A stretch of 64,000 nt of DNA from Acorus gramineus (Eukaryota; Streptophyta; Magnoliopsida; Acorales; Acoraceae). The notes below the pieces were generated by a model. The model had not been told where the DNA came from. It saw only the letters and a program-made list of their open reading frames with translations, and searched no databases. How positions within the stretch are numbered: the first letter of the stretch is position 1; each line of letters begins with the position of its first letter. Below are positions 34,201 through 46,165 of this stretch, in pieces. The stretch is taken from positions 2,234,201 through 2,298,200 of the forward strand of contig JAUJYN010000023.1 of assembly GCA_030737835.1 (NCBI GenBank). The letters are read 5' to 3'. Made by a program: the position numbers and the translations under genes.

Positions 34201-35003
34201 ATGTTCAAAGACATCGTTGGGCAGTTATCTCGATGTAGATGATCCAGTAGTGTTGTGTAGACTAGTAATTCCGGGTCTCGTCGACCAACAGTATGGTCTC
34301 TCCCCAAGAGACCCAAGAGTCTCCCTCCGGGAGTGAGGGTGAGGGTGAGGTTGGTGATCCAGTAGTGTTGTGTGGATTAGTAATCCCGGGTCTCCTCGAC
34401 CAACGGTATGGTCTCTCCCCAAAGACCCAAGAGTCTTCCTTCGGGAGTGAGGGTGAGGGTGAGGTTGGTCGCGCCGCCGCGTGACCCTGTTATCCATTGG
34501 GTTTCTACCCATGTTTTTCCTTGAAAGGAAATTGTGTTAGCATTGAACTGTTGTATCGTGATTGGTTTCCAGCCACTCACTGAGCTTGTAGCTCACCCCT
34601 CGCATACTGTTTCTTTTCAAGGGCAGTGTTGGGCGTGGAGCGGGAGCTTTCCTGTGGCGTGGTCTTATGGGCATGGAGCGTTCTTCTGGCCGATGGCAAG
34701 TGCGAGGCTATCAGCAGTCCTAGAGTCATTTTATGTATTGTAAATCGTGCATGTGGCACATGTTGTATTTTATTTGGACTAGACTTGGCTCTCACAGGAC
34801 AGTGATTGTGTATTCGAGTCTGTAATAATGTTTTTGGTTTACAGACATTGTTTATATATTATGCTTCCGCTTTTCAGTCAGTTATCATTATCTTTGCTTT
34901 GCCACCTTGTGTGTTGTTGTTGGAGTCTTTATTGACCTCAGGTATTGATAGATGATATTCAATTATTGCCACGTCTCGGGGACGGCCGCCCTGGGGGATG
35001 ACA
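31236..35003 (+). repeat. B1 3' LTR (3768 bp, uninterrupted)
   Basis: This is the reference copy for family B. It has a GA-rich leader near 31740-31800, a C-run near 31860, a donor CTAG then GTGAGC at about 31992, a short GC-rich tract, a microexon at 32537-32573, palindromic GAATTC and tandem blocks, G-rich units and the end GACGGCCGCCCTGG near 34981. Its second half is nearly identical to 26000-28471. Confidence 0.9.
32537..32573 (+). other. Conserved 37-nt putative microexon, B1 3' LTR
   Basis: Same sequence and borders as 26007-26043. Confidence 0.5.
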
Positions 35004-35189
35004 CCTTCAATCTAAATTTAAATGATCACGACCTGGCCATACTCTATGGGGAGGAAGAAGAAGAAATCCCAGCCATAGTTGATGTGATCAACATGGAACC
35101 CGATGAGGACGGACCAGGCGAAGTTGACCTTGAAGAGGAGGAGGAACCATTCAAAGAAGTTCCAGAAGAGGCAATGAAGGACCCAAGGG
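35004..35189 (+). mobile_element. Tat/Ogre-like remnant, middle part
   Basis: Acidic text (YGEEEEEIPAIVDVINME, then DLEEEEEPF) resembles the acidic linker between gag and protease in Tat-type elements and continues the sequence left of 1431. It stops where a reverse LTR fragment begins at about 35190. The protease to integrase core of this element is not in the window. Confidence 0.5.
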
Positions 35190-37122
35190 GGCTGAAATCA
35201 GAGGAGAAAAGTGTCACGCCCCAGGCATCCCCGAGACGTGCAATATAAATATAATATCAGTTATCAATACCTGAGGTCAATAAGGACACCAACAACAATA
35301 CACAAGGCGGCAAAGCAAGATAAAGATAACTGATTGAAAAGCGGAAGCATAATATATACAATGTCTGTAAATCAAAAACATTATTACAGACCCGAATACA
35401 CAATCAATGTCCTGTGGAAGCCAAGCCTAGACCAAAGAAAATACAACATGTGCCACACGCACGATTTACAAAGCATAAAACGACTCTAGGAATGCTGACA
35501 GCCTCGCACTCGCCACCCGCCGGAAGAACACTCCAACGCCCATAAGACCACGCCACAGGAAAGCTCCAGCTCCACGCCCAACACTGCCCCTGAAAAGAAA
35601 CAGTATGCGAGGGGTGAGCTACAAGCTCAGTGAGTGGCTGGAAACCAATCACCATCTACAGGTAAATACATAAATCAGCTCCCTTTTTCAAGGAAAAACA
35701 TGGGTAGAAACCCAATGATCACTGGGTCACACGGCGGCGCGACCAACCTCACCCCCACCCTCACTCCCGAAAGGAGTCTTTTGGGACTTATGGGGAGAGA
35801 CCATACCGTCGGTCGAAGAGACCCGGATTTACTGGTCTAGAGACCATGCCGTCGGTCGAAGAGACCCGGATTTACTAGTCCACTCAACACTGCTGGATCC
35901 TCTACATCTAGATAAACGCCCATCGATGTCCCTCAACATCGATCACAAGACTGGACCCAACATATATGGGAACGGTCGAACAACGAATGGGTCACGATGG
36001 ACGCGTCTTCGCCTCATCCACACCCTCACTCTTGAAAGGAGGAAACTTGGGACTTTGGGAGAGACTTAGACTGCTCTACACCCCTGGTCCACCGGTAGCC
36101 TCTCCCACCCTCGTGGCCTCCGCCTAGTCCTCTGATAGGTATAGCCAACGCCGGGGAGTTCCTACATCGGATCCAACGAAGGGGAGAACGAGTCCACGCT
36201 CGCGATATCATTCAATAACCAACCTCAGATTATTTATAGCCTCAAAGTGGCAGGAACTACACAAATCCAGTGGGTCGCTCATCGCCAACCCACTACACCC
36301 TCACCCTCACCCTCAAACTGGTGACATGGTCTTTTGGGACTGACTAGGCTGTTGATCACCCTTGGTCCACCAATAGCCTCTCCTCCACACCGTAGCTCGC
36401 CTGGTCTACTCCCACATTCAGCACAGTCCAAAACCAAATCAGGAGGTGCCTACTGATGGGAGCCCTCTGGTCAGGATGGCCTGTCTAACGCTGAGGAGTC
36501 CCTACACGGATCCAACGAAGGGAAGAGAAACAGCCTACCCACACGCATGCGATCCTCTTGGACCCGTCGACATCGCTTCCTAACGTTTCTAATGACATGA
36601 ATTCTTCAGAATTCCTCCAGGGCGCATAACTAAGATGCGAGGAAGCATATATCATAGCCACAAGGTTATAATATTCTCTAAGGCATGCTAATAATCATAT
36701 GCTCGGAGTTGATTTAAATAAATTAAACTAAATGGGAATATGCATAGGTCGGGGCTTTCGAATCAAGGGGCAAGGTGCCTAAATATGCATGGGCCGCTAT
36801 ACATGATATAAGGGTGCATATCCCTAACATGCAAGGCCTAGGGTGGCATGGATACTACATAATAATCATGCATGCATAGATCGAGGCTCTTAAGTACAGG
36901 ACATGGTGTCCAGGCATGTACAGGCCTCTATACATGATGTATGGGTGAATATCCCTAGCATACAAGTCTAGGGTGGCATGCATAGCATCATATTGATCAT
37001 ATAAGGGTGCATGCATAGCTTCTACATATAATAGCTAGCGGACCCCATCGATGTGCGACGCGCGTCTACGCGGGTCGAGCGCATCCCTAGAGAGGGGGAG
37101 GGATTGGAATCAAACCACTCAC

Positions 37123-37161
37123 CATTCTACCCGGGACCTCGCGCATCCCATCCGACGAGAT
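37123..37161 (-). other. Conserved 39-nt putative microexon, D
   Basis: On the minus strand it lies between CTTGCAG and GTGAGT and starts ATCTCGTCGGATGGG, like family B. Confidence 0.5.
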
Positions 37162-38570
37162 CTGCAAGGTAGGGGCATTGAACTGGTGAGAAACAGCACA
37201 ATTTATACATAGAAAACATTAGAAATACCCCACACACGGACAAGCATGCCTACGGGCTCGCACGCATGCGAACACGGGCGTACGCACGCGAGTCCGAGTG
37301 CCCCGACACCTACCTGAACCCCCGGGAAGCCACACGCATGGCCCCCCGCACACGCACGCACGCCCACACCCCGGCACCATCGGCGCACTCCCGCCCGCGC
37401 GCACCGCGCGTCCAGCCCGCGCCCCACGCGCACCCCGCACACGCCCAAGCTCGCGCACGCACGCACACGCACGCGCGCGCGCGCACTGGTCCCCAGCTCC
37501 ATGCCCAGGTGCATGCCCAGGCGCCCTGCCCGAGCGCGCGCACCCGCCCGCACCCCCGCTCGCGCCTGCACCCGCGCGCACCCGCGCGCACGCACCAGTG
37601 CGCGACTGCACGCCCACCAGCGCCCGCCTGCGCCGCACACACGCGCCGCGCCCAGCGCGCGCCCAAGCCATCCTAACCCCTTTTTCACCCATCCCAACCC
37701 CTCACACACACCCTAACCCAACTACCAAACATGCATGACCTCCCAACCAACCCCTTAAGCCAAGAAAACCAAGAAAGAAGGGGAGGAGCTCACCTTGGAA
37801 GGGGAACGAAAGGGGGATGTTCTGGGGCCCTTCGCTCAACGAAACGCTGCCACCGGGACCTCCACCACCACCACCACCTCTCCTCGGCCTCCTCAGCCCT
37901 CCATGGCTGCAAAACAGGGGGGGGGACATGCAAAGGGAGCTTGAGAGAGAGGGGAACAAACACAACACACAACACTTGATCACAAACCCTCATGCACAAG
38001 CACCACCTCCTTCACCATCTCTCTTAGGCAAAAACACAAACACAGGGGGGGCTCTGTGTGGGAGGGAGAGGGACCAGAAATGCTGGTCGACGAGGGGAGT
38101 GAGAAGGGAAAGAGAGAGAGAAGATATTTATCAAAATATCTAAAGAGGGAAAGACTAAGTCGCCCCTCGACTTGTTATATATGTGTCACTTTTTAACCTG
38201 CTGGTAACCGTTGGAGCGTTCTAGCAGTTTTTCATTTTTTTCGATTTTTCGATCGGGACCGCTAATTTTTGGACTGTTAGCTATCGTCCTGAGCTAGAGG
38301 ACTCCGATTGAAAATCTAACTGCATATTTGGTGTCCTGGTGCCATTTTAGACCTCTCACGAAAATTTCATCGAATTCCGGTAACGTTCCCGAAATTTCGC
38401 AGTTCCGGGGCGTATCTGGGTTTTTAAGTCGCTGGTTATATAAGTGGGATTTAAAAAGTGCTTGGCACTATTCATCATCTTCCTCCCCAAGCTCTCTCTC
38501 TCCCCTTACCCATTTTTCTCAGTTTTGAGCCCCCTAGACCCCTCAAAGCTTAAAACCTAAAACCTAGGAA

Positions 38571-38595
38571 GTGTAGATCGGGTCCCGATCTACAC
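38571..38595 (+). other. Perfect leader inverted repeat, A4
   Basis: Eleven-base arms (GTGTAGATCGG / CCGATCTACAC) surround GTC, upstream of the putative donor. Confidence 0.7.
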
Positions 38596-39974
38596 CCCGG
38601 TGGTTTCAAATCCCAATTCCGGTGAGTTTTGCCCGTCCGTCCGCCCTCTCTTCTCCTCTGTTTTGAGCCATCTCGGTGGTGGAGGTAGATCGGGGCGTTG
38701 GAAACCCTTTGGGAGAGGTTTCGGTGCGCGGAGAGCGTCCGGACTTCGCTTCCTCCCCTTGGTAAGCCCCCTTTCCCTCTTTTTCTTGCATAGATGAATG
38801 CTAGGGGGGTGGTTTTGAGGTTGGGAGGCGGTTGGCGGCGGTGGGTGGCCGTCGGAGGGCTGTGGGAGGCGGTCGGAGGCTGTGGTGGTGGTCGGAGGTG
38901 GGTGGTAGAGGAGCTCGGGCTCGGGCAGGATGGCAGGGCAGCAGCAGCAGGCGCAGCAGGCAGGGCCGCTGGCAGGGCGCGCGCGTGCGTGCGCGCGGGC
39001 GTGCGCGCGGGCTGGCGCTGGGCGTGCCTGGTGCTGGCGTGCAGGGCTAGTCGGGTGCTAGGCTGGCAGGGCTAGCTGGGTAGGCTGGGAGCAGGGCACC
39101 AGTTTGCTGGGCGCGCGAGCGCGTGCGCGCGGGCGTGCGCTCGGGGGGTGCAGGGGCGCTCGGGCATCAGGCGGGCATGCCCCGGGCGTACAGGCGAGCG
39201 GTGCTCGGGCCACTCGGCGACGCGCGCAGGCAGGCAACGCGGGCAGCAGCGCGGGCAGGCTGGCAGGCGCGCTGAGCGCGTGCTGCCAGGCGCGCTGGGC
39301 GCGTGTTGCGCGGGCGTGCGCGTGGACGCTGGGTGAGGGTCCCGGGTGCTGGGCGCTGAGCGCTGGGCGCGGGTCGCGGGTACCGGGTGCTGGGCGTCTG
39401 GGCGCTTGCGGGCGCAGTCGCGCGCGGGTGCGTGCGCGCGGGTGCGCTGGTTCGCACGGAGCGGGCGCGCGGGAGTGCGCGCGGGCACGCGCGGGGGCGT
39501 GCGGGCGTGCGCGCGCCGGCCAGTGCGCCTGGGCAGTGCGCCTGGGCGCTGGGCAGGGAACCAGTGCGCGCGCGCGCGCGTGCATGCGCGTGCGTGCGCG
39601 TGCTGGGGCGTGCTGGGGGCAGTGCGCGGGGTGCTGCGCGAGGGGCGCGGGCTGGACGCGCGGTGCACGTGGGCGCGCGCGAGCGTGCGCATGCGTGCGG
39701 GTGCGCGTCTGGGCTCGCGGGCAAGCGCGCGGCAGTGCGCCGATGGTGCCGGGGTGTGTGCGTGCGTGCGCATTCGTGCGTGCGCATGCAGGGGGCCATG
39801 CGAATGGCTGCCCGAGGGTTCGGGTAGGTGTCGGGGCACTCGGACTCGCGTGCGTACGCGCGTGCTCGCATGCGTGCGAGCCCGTATGCATGCTTATCCG
39901 AGTTTTGGGTATTTCTATGTATTTCTATGTATAAATTGTGTGGTTTCTCGCCATATTGAATGTCTGTCTTGCAG

Positions 39975-40010
39975 ATCTAGACGGACGGTCGCGCGACGAC
40001 CCCGATTCCG
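39975..40010 (+). other. Conserved 36-nt putative microexon, A4
   Basis: It starts ATCTAGACGG and lies between TTGCAG and GTGAGT. Confidence 0.5.
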
Positions 40011-40770
40011 GTGAGTGGGACAATCCAACCCAGTAGAGAGGTGTTATACGCACTTGGGCGTATACCGACCTCTCCTGGGGCACCATGGATAAATATTGAC
40101 ATATTGTAATGTATATCATGCGAGCATGATTAAATTGTGCATGTTACCCTAGACTTTGCATGTTAGGGACTTGCACCCTTAGGATATGTGTATGAGCCAT
40201 GCAGCATGTTCCCTTTTTCCATGTCAGGAAGCCCGGCCGATGCATGTGCCCTACTAGTTTATTTATTAAATTAAAGGCTAGTATTTTGTTAAATTGCATG
40301 TTATAGTGAATATTATAGGGGAGGGGCCTTGCGAGGACAGCGGTGAGACCCGGGTTAGGGTACACCGTGTTCCTTGTTTGGTTGTCGGGGTGTCCTATAA
40401 CGGGAACTCACGCTGCCCTCCCGAGTTTCTTTCCCCAACGATATTCCACCTTGTTATAACCTTATGCATGTTCCCCGCATCGTAGTTATGCGCCCTGGTG
40501 GGTTCTGAGGAATTCAGAACATTAGTGTTGTTCTAATGTGCCGTCTGCGGATCCAAGTGGATCATATGCGATGGGTAGGCTGTTCTGTTCCCTTCGTTGG
40601 ATCCGGTAGAGACTACCCCAGCGTTAGACAGGCCTTCCTGACAGAGGGCTCCCATCAGTAGGCACCTCCTGATTTAGGACGGACTGTGCTGAATGTGGGA
40701 GTAGACCAGGCGGCCTACGGAGTGGAGGAGAGACTATCGGTGGACCAAGGGTGACCAACAGCCTAGTCAG

Positions 40771-41125
40771 TCCCAAAATCCTATGTCACCCATTGAAGGG
40801 TGAGGGTGAGGGTGTAGTGGGTTGGCGATGAACGACCCACTGGAGTTGTGATTGGATGCTTGTAAGTCCCAAAATCCTATGTCACCCATTGAAGGGTGAG
40901 GGTGAGGGTGTAGCGGGTTGGCGGAAGCGACCCATTGGTTTTTGGTGCAGTTAGTCCCAATATCCTATGTCACTCATTGAAGGGTGAGGGTGAGGGTGTG
41001 GCGGGTTGGCGGAAGCGACCCGCTGGTTATGTGTAGCCAGTCCCAATATCCTTTGTCGCCCATTGAAGGGTGAGGGTGAGGGTGTAGTGGGTTGGCGATT
41101 GAGCAACCCACGGCTTTGAGTTGTG
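40771..41125 (+). repeat. Four tandem G-rich hairpin units
   Basis: Units start with TCCCAA at 40771, 40867, 40955 and 41041 (86-96 bp apart). Each has CCTATGTC-like text, GGGTGAGGGTGAGGGTG and a hairpin. Stem arms include GTGGGTTG / CGACCCAC (40817-40840) and GCGGGTTG / CGACCCGC (41001-41023). Most other LTR copies have two units. Confidence 0.85.
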
Positions 41126-41764
41126 ATATGAATTGTGGATTATAAGGATATCTGGTTGTGGTCAATATTGTCTGTGATGCATGGGTTGTGCCGTTCACTG
41201 AGCGTGTGGCTCACTCCTCGCATAATATTTTCTCTTCAGTGTCATCTGAGTCGGATCTGGAGGAGGAGCTCCCCGAGGGACTTCATCAGTAGCGGAGTAG
41301 CGCCACGTCCCGCGAGTTGCAGAGACTATCAGCATCCCTTGTACCAGTATGTATTATTTTCCGTGCTTGGGCACGCGTTTGGTTGTATTTGGATGTCTTT
41401 GTATGTATATTGGCTCTCACAGGACATGTGATTATGTATGGAGTCTGTAGTGTGTTTTGATTACAGATTCAGTCTTAGTTATCCGCATTTGGTGTATATA
41501 TCCTGTCAGCCTTGCTTTTGTTGTCTGTGTGTCATTTTGGCTGCTTGTGTATGATATTATTGACCTCCTGTGTAGATTCTGATATTATATATACACTTGC
41601 CGCGTCTCGGGGATTCCCGGGGCGTGATACGACTAGAAATTCTGCGTAAGCTTCACTGGAACAGCCATAACGTCCCCGATACAGCTCCGAATTGCTTGAT
41701 TCCAAGACCGATGGAAAGCTAAGAAGATTATCTCTAACTTTCATGTTTATGCCATGAGTAGATA

Positions 41765-44627
41765 TGTCACGCCCCAGGGCGGCCGTCCCCGGGACGCGGC
41801 AAGTGTATACATGATATCAGCAGTCTATACAGGAGATCAATAAAATACTCTAAACAACAACTAAAATGACAACACAAACGAAAGCGAGGCTGACATGATA
41901 TATACACAGATAGCGGAAGCTAAAAGACTGAGTCTGTAATTCAAAAACATACTACAGACTCGATACATAATCAACTGTCCTGTGAGAGCCAATATACACA
42001 CATACATCCAAATAATATACAAACGGTGCCCAAGCACGGAAATATATACATACAATCAAAAGAAAGGATGCTGATGGCCTCTAATACTCGCGGGACGTGG
42101 CGCTGCTCCGCCACTGATGAAGTCTCTCAGGGAGCTCCTCCTTCTGGTCCGACTCAGTGATAACTGTGGAAAAATATATATGCGAGGGGTGAGCCACACG
42201 CTCAGTGAATAGCACAACCCATGCATCACAATTATATCAACCACAAATAAATAAACAACCCTCAAAGTGGCAGGAACTACACAATCCAGTGGGTCGCTAC
42301 ATCGCCGACCCACCACACCCTCACCCTCACCCCTCAATATGGTGACATAGGATATTGGGACTGACTAGGCTGTTAATCACCCTTGGTCCACCGATAGTCT
42401 CTCCTCCACTCCGTAGGCCGCTTGGCCACTCCCACATTCAGCACAGTCTGAATCCAAAATCAGGAGGTACCTACTGATGGGAGCCCTCTCACGGGACGGC
42501 CTTTCTAACGCTGGGGCAGTCTGTATACGGATCCAACGAAGGGAATAAAACAGCCTATCCATACGCATACGATCCACTCGGATCCGCCGACAACACATCT
42601 CAACAACTCTAATGTCATGAATTCTTCAGAATTCCTCCAGGGCGCATAACCAAGATGCGGGGAACATATATGATAATAATGAGAAAAAGAAACCTTGGGA
42701 GGGCAACCTGAGGTCCCGATATAGGACATCCCGATCCCCAAACAAGGAACACAAAGTACCCTAGCCCGGGTCTCAATGTTGACCTCGCAAGGCCCCCTTA
42801 ATATTCCCTAAGGCATACTAATAGACATTTGCTCGTATTTAGATTAATAAATTAAACTAATAGAACGCATGCATAGGTCGAGGCTTTCCTAGCATGATAG
42901 CAAGGTGATAGGATGCATGGCTCTTACACATATCCTAAGGGTGCAAGTCCCTAACATACACGGTCTAGGTTAGCATGCATACTACATATTAATCATGCTT
43001 GCATGGATTACACATTACACAAGTTAATATTAACCGTGGTGCCCCAGGGGAGGACGGTATATGCCCAAGTGCATATACCGCCTCCCAACTGGGTTGGATT
43101 GTACCACTCACCAATAACTGGGTCGTCGCGCGACCGTCCGTCAAGATCTGCAAGATAGGGGAATTAACTCGGTGAGTAAAATACACAAATATATACAAAT
43201 ATACTCTAAAATTCACAACACTCGGACAAGCGTACATACGGCCTGTACGCACGCGAGTCCGAGCACCCCGACTCACTCCCGAACCCCCGACAGCCGTACG
43301 CACGGCCACCCAACCCAGATGCACAGCCGTGCCCCAGCCCGCGCACCCAGGCGCACTGCCGAGCCCCTGCCCGCATGCCCGGACACGCTGCCGAGCCCCC
43401 CCGGCGGGTGCACCGCGCGCTCACTGTGCCCCAACACAGCAACCCGCGCGCACACCCACGCCCTGCGCCCCAACGCCTCACCCCGCGCGAACGCCTCTCG
43501 CACGCCTCCGCACGGCGCCCTGCGCGCAGCACCTGCACGCGGCCCCGCGCGCACGGCACGCACTGTGCCTCTGCGCACGCTCCGCGCGCACGCCCTCGCA
43601 CGGCGCCCAGCGCGCAGCACCTGCACACGCTGCTCAACTCGAGCGCACGCCCGTGCGCAAGCCCTCCCGCACGCGCGCGTGCCCCGCTAGCATGCCCGAC
43701 AGCGCCCGACCCTGCGCCTGCCAGCCCGCCTGCCTGCGCTGCCAGCCTACCCGAGCCAACCTACCACCTCCCCGACGGCCACCAATGGCCTCCAATCGCC
43801 ACCAACCGCCACCAGCCACCAACAGCCAAAAACACCCTCCTAACATGCATCTAAACAAGAAAAGGAAGGAAAGAAACCTCACCCAAGGAAGGAAGGGAAG
43901 ATCGGTTGCTCTTCGCGCACCGAAACACCGCCTCCAAGACCACCACCACCGAGATCTCTTTCAGCCTTCAAAATGACTGAAATCAGAGGAGAAAAGAGGG
44001 CATGAGAAGGGGTCACACTTGAGGGAACTCGAATCCGAGACCACCGGAAGGTAGATCGGGAGCTCACCTATCTTTTCTCTTCTTAGGGTTTTTGGTTTCA
44101 AGCACCCTAGCTAGGTCTTAATGTGGATTTAAAGAGAGGAGGAGAGAGAAATTTGGGTGGAGAAGATAATGAATAGTGGGGGGAGATATTTTTAGCTTCA
44201 CTTATAAGTCAACCCACACTTAGATTAGGTTAAACTAGGATTAGGGAGGATTAAGATTAGGTTTAAATGTGGTTTGACCCTAGTCAACCCAACAAAATTA
44301 AAATCCAAACCAATTTGACCAAGTCATGGGCCCCACCTTGACCAAGTCAAGTCTCCCAATGACTTCTCGCTCGGTCAAAACCCGGATACGCTTCGGAACT
44401 GTGAAATTCTGAAACGTTACCGGAATTCGATGAAATTTTCGTGAGTGGCTTGGAATGGCACCAGGACACATAATATGCAGTTAGATTTTCAATCGGAGTC
44501 CTCAAACTCAGGATGATAGCTAACAGTCCAAAATTTTAGCGGTTCCGATCGAAAAACAAAAAAAACCGAAAAACTGCCAGAATGTCCCAATGGTTACCTG
44601 CAGGTTAAAAGTGACACATATATAACA
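41765..44627 (-). repeat. A5: reverse solo LTR, subtype beta
   Basis: It runs from TGTCACGCCCCAGGG to CACATATATAACA, 2863 bp. GATA flanks both sides (41761-41764 and 44628-44631), the fifth base being ambiguous with the LTR end. It lies within solo LTR D, about 130 bp from A4 in the original sequence, and closely resembles A1 and A2. Confidence 0.85.
43112..43147 (-). other. Conserved 36-nt putative microexon, A5
   Basis: On the minus strand it starts ATCTTGACGG after TTGCAG and precedes GTGAGT. Confidence 0.5.
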
Positions 44628-45593
44628 GATAATCCCTCTAGCTAATCCAAAATTTGATCTAAACATCGAGCAGGGCTGCTGCCAGAATTTCCATCCCCGG
44701 GGTATACTTGGAAAAATACCCATAACTTTTACTACAAGAATCCAGTTGATCTAATTCCACTTCTGTGCGAAAGCTAACTCAAAACTGGACATCTCATAGT
44801 AAACTCATATTTAAACCTCTTCATCTTGGATTTTAACTAAATAAAATCCAAATACCAAATCGGGAATACATAACTTCGAAAAAAAATTATGTACCCAAAT
44901 TTTCAAACAGAGCGCTCCAAATGACACAGGCACAACAAAAAGAGACCATGAGAAGGGGTCACACATGAGGGAATTCGAATCCGAGACCACCGGATGATAG
45001 ATCGGGACAATACCTATCCTTTCTCTTCTTAGGGTTTTTGATTTTAACACCTCTAGCTAGATCATATAGTGGATTTAAAGAGAGGGGAGAGAGAGATTGA
45101 GAGGTGGAGAAGATGATGAATAGGGGAAAATCCTATTCCTAGGCGTGGACTTAAAGGGGACCACACACACACCTCACACACTCACCACTTACACTTAGTG
45201 AAAAAAAAATTAGGTTAAGCTAGGTTAGATTAGGTTTAAATGCACTTAGGTGAGATTTGACCCTAGTCAACCCAACCACACTAAAATCCAAAACCAGTTG
45301 ACCAAGTCAAGGGCCCACATTGACCAAGTCAAGTCTCCCAATGACTTCTCGCTCGGTCAAAACCCGGATACGCTTCGAAACGTTACCGGAATTCGATGAA
45401 ATTTTTGTGAGTGGCTTGAAATGGCACCAGGACAGATAATATGCAGTTAGATTTTCAATCGGAGTCCTCAAACTCAGGATGATAGCTAACAGTCCAAAAT
45501 TTTAGCGGTTCCGATCGAAAAACGAAAAAAACTGAAAAACTGCCAGAATGTCCCAATGGTTACCAGAAGGCAAAAAGTGACACACATATAACA

Positions 45594-46165
45594 ATGTGCA
45601 TCAGGCGAGAAATGTTCTTATAGAACTGCGCGCTAGAAGATATGCTTAGACAAGGACGCCTGCCCAAGAGAGCAAGGGAAGAAGAAGAAGCTAAACCTGG
45701 GGAACCACCCCCAGGCACGGGACGGGAACCCAAAGTTAGCCGCCTGGAAGAGACAGCTCAAACCCAGGAGCCGACGGACAACCCGTCAAACCCCATCCAA
45801 GATGTAAGCTGCAACCAACATGGGAGGAACCCTTTGTGATCACCCATGCCTACTCCGGGAATGCCTTCCGCTTGGTAGATGCCAAAGAAGGTGAAATTTT
45901 AGGTTCCTAGAATGCACTTTACTTAAAGAAATTCTATGGATGAACTGTCAATACTTGAGAAGTCTTATTCTTCCTTATTGTGAATTCCAGTGTTTAGTGC
46001 TTGATGATAGGATTATAAGAGTCCTGAAGATAACTTGTATTTTACTTAGACTCATACTCGCCAAATCATGCCACCTTCACTACACCAATATGGCCTAAGG
46101 TTTGATTCACCTGATAAAAGGAAGAATTGCCTGCCTCATAGACTGGGGCAATTTTTTAATTTTTC
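45594..46165 (+). mobile_element. Tat/Ogre-like pol end and trailing non-coding remnant
   Basis: Text WEEPFVITHAYSGNAFRLVDA near 45815-45880 is like the C-terminal end of Tat/Ogre integrase, where WEGPF and AYS-LVDA motifs are usual. From about 45925 to 46165 there is no coding signal; ACTGGGGCAATTTTT near 46143 may be a decayed polypurine region. It is probably the far end of the element seen at 1-1430. It is a broken fossil. Confidence 0.55.

Larger units (their letters stand above)
1431..35003 (+). mobile_element. B1: long-LTR Ty3 (Tekay-like) element, heavily invaded
   Basis: Two LTRs begin TGTTATGCCTGTGTC (1431 and 31236) and end at 28471 and 35003. With insertions removed the 5' LTR is about 3.75 kb, matching the 3.77 kb 3' LTR. 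A primer site follows the 5' LTR and a long G-run precedes the 3' LTR. The flanking 5-mers are CCTCC (1426-1430) and CCTTC (35004-35008), a plausible decayed target duplication. The interior (28472-31235) holds only degraded Tekay-type gag-pol scraps with many breaks. The 5' LTR carries two independent nested insertions (1679-18954 and 19183-25197). It is an old element that still shows its full outline. Confidence 0.85.
38173..41629 (+). repeat. A4: solo LTR, subtype alpha
   Basis: A 3457-bp LTR with perfect target duplication CGACT (38168-38172 and 41630-41634), inside solo LTR D. It has a TATA box at 38437, an inverted repeat at 38571-38595, a donor near 38761, a GC-rich tract of about 1.1 kb and a fourfold G-rich hairpin array. 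Confidence 0.9.
35212..44937 (-). repeat. D: reverse solo LTR, mosaic of B-like and A-like blocks (pieces 35212-38172, 41630-41764, 44628-44937)
   Basis: It starts (reversed) at TGTTGTGCCTGTGTC (44937) and ends at 35212, with perfect target duplication AAAAG (35207-35211 and 44938-44942). Unbroken length is about 3.4 kb. The first third of the plus-strand view (35212-36225) is family-B-like, then 36230-36620 is family-A-like, then a duplicated 130-bp block (about 36735-36985) and a GC-rich tract. Its promoter end (44640-44937) is unlike either family. A4 and A5 are nested inside. Confidence 0.85.
35190..45593 (-). repeat. A6: reverse partial LTR, subtype beta (pieces about 35190-35211 and 44938-45593)
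   Basis: The right part ends at the reversed LTR start (CACATATAACA, to 45593). CTGAAATCAGAGGAGAAAAG at 35191-35210 matches the internal LTR text seen intact at about 43979. Solo LTR D split it. Only about the first 680 bp of the LTR remains; the rest was lost at the junction with the Tat-like fragment. Confidence 0.75.

Noticed and set aside
39104-39934. Overlapping frames of 220-280 codons on both strands
   Set aside because: GC-rich tract of A4; repeats of GCGCG text, no domain, no start context.
40771-41125. CRISPR-like array of spaced repeats
   Set aside because: Repeat units are contiguous, spacers are not unique, and the sequence is a plant LTR.
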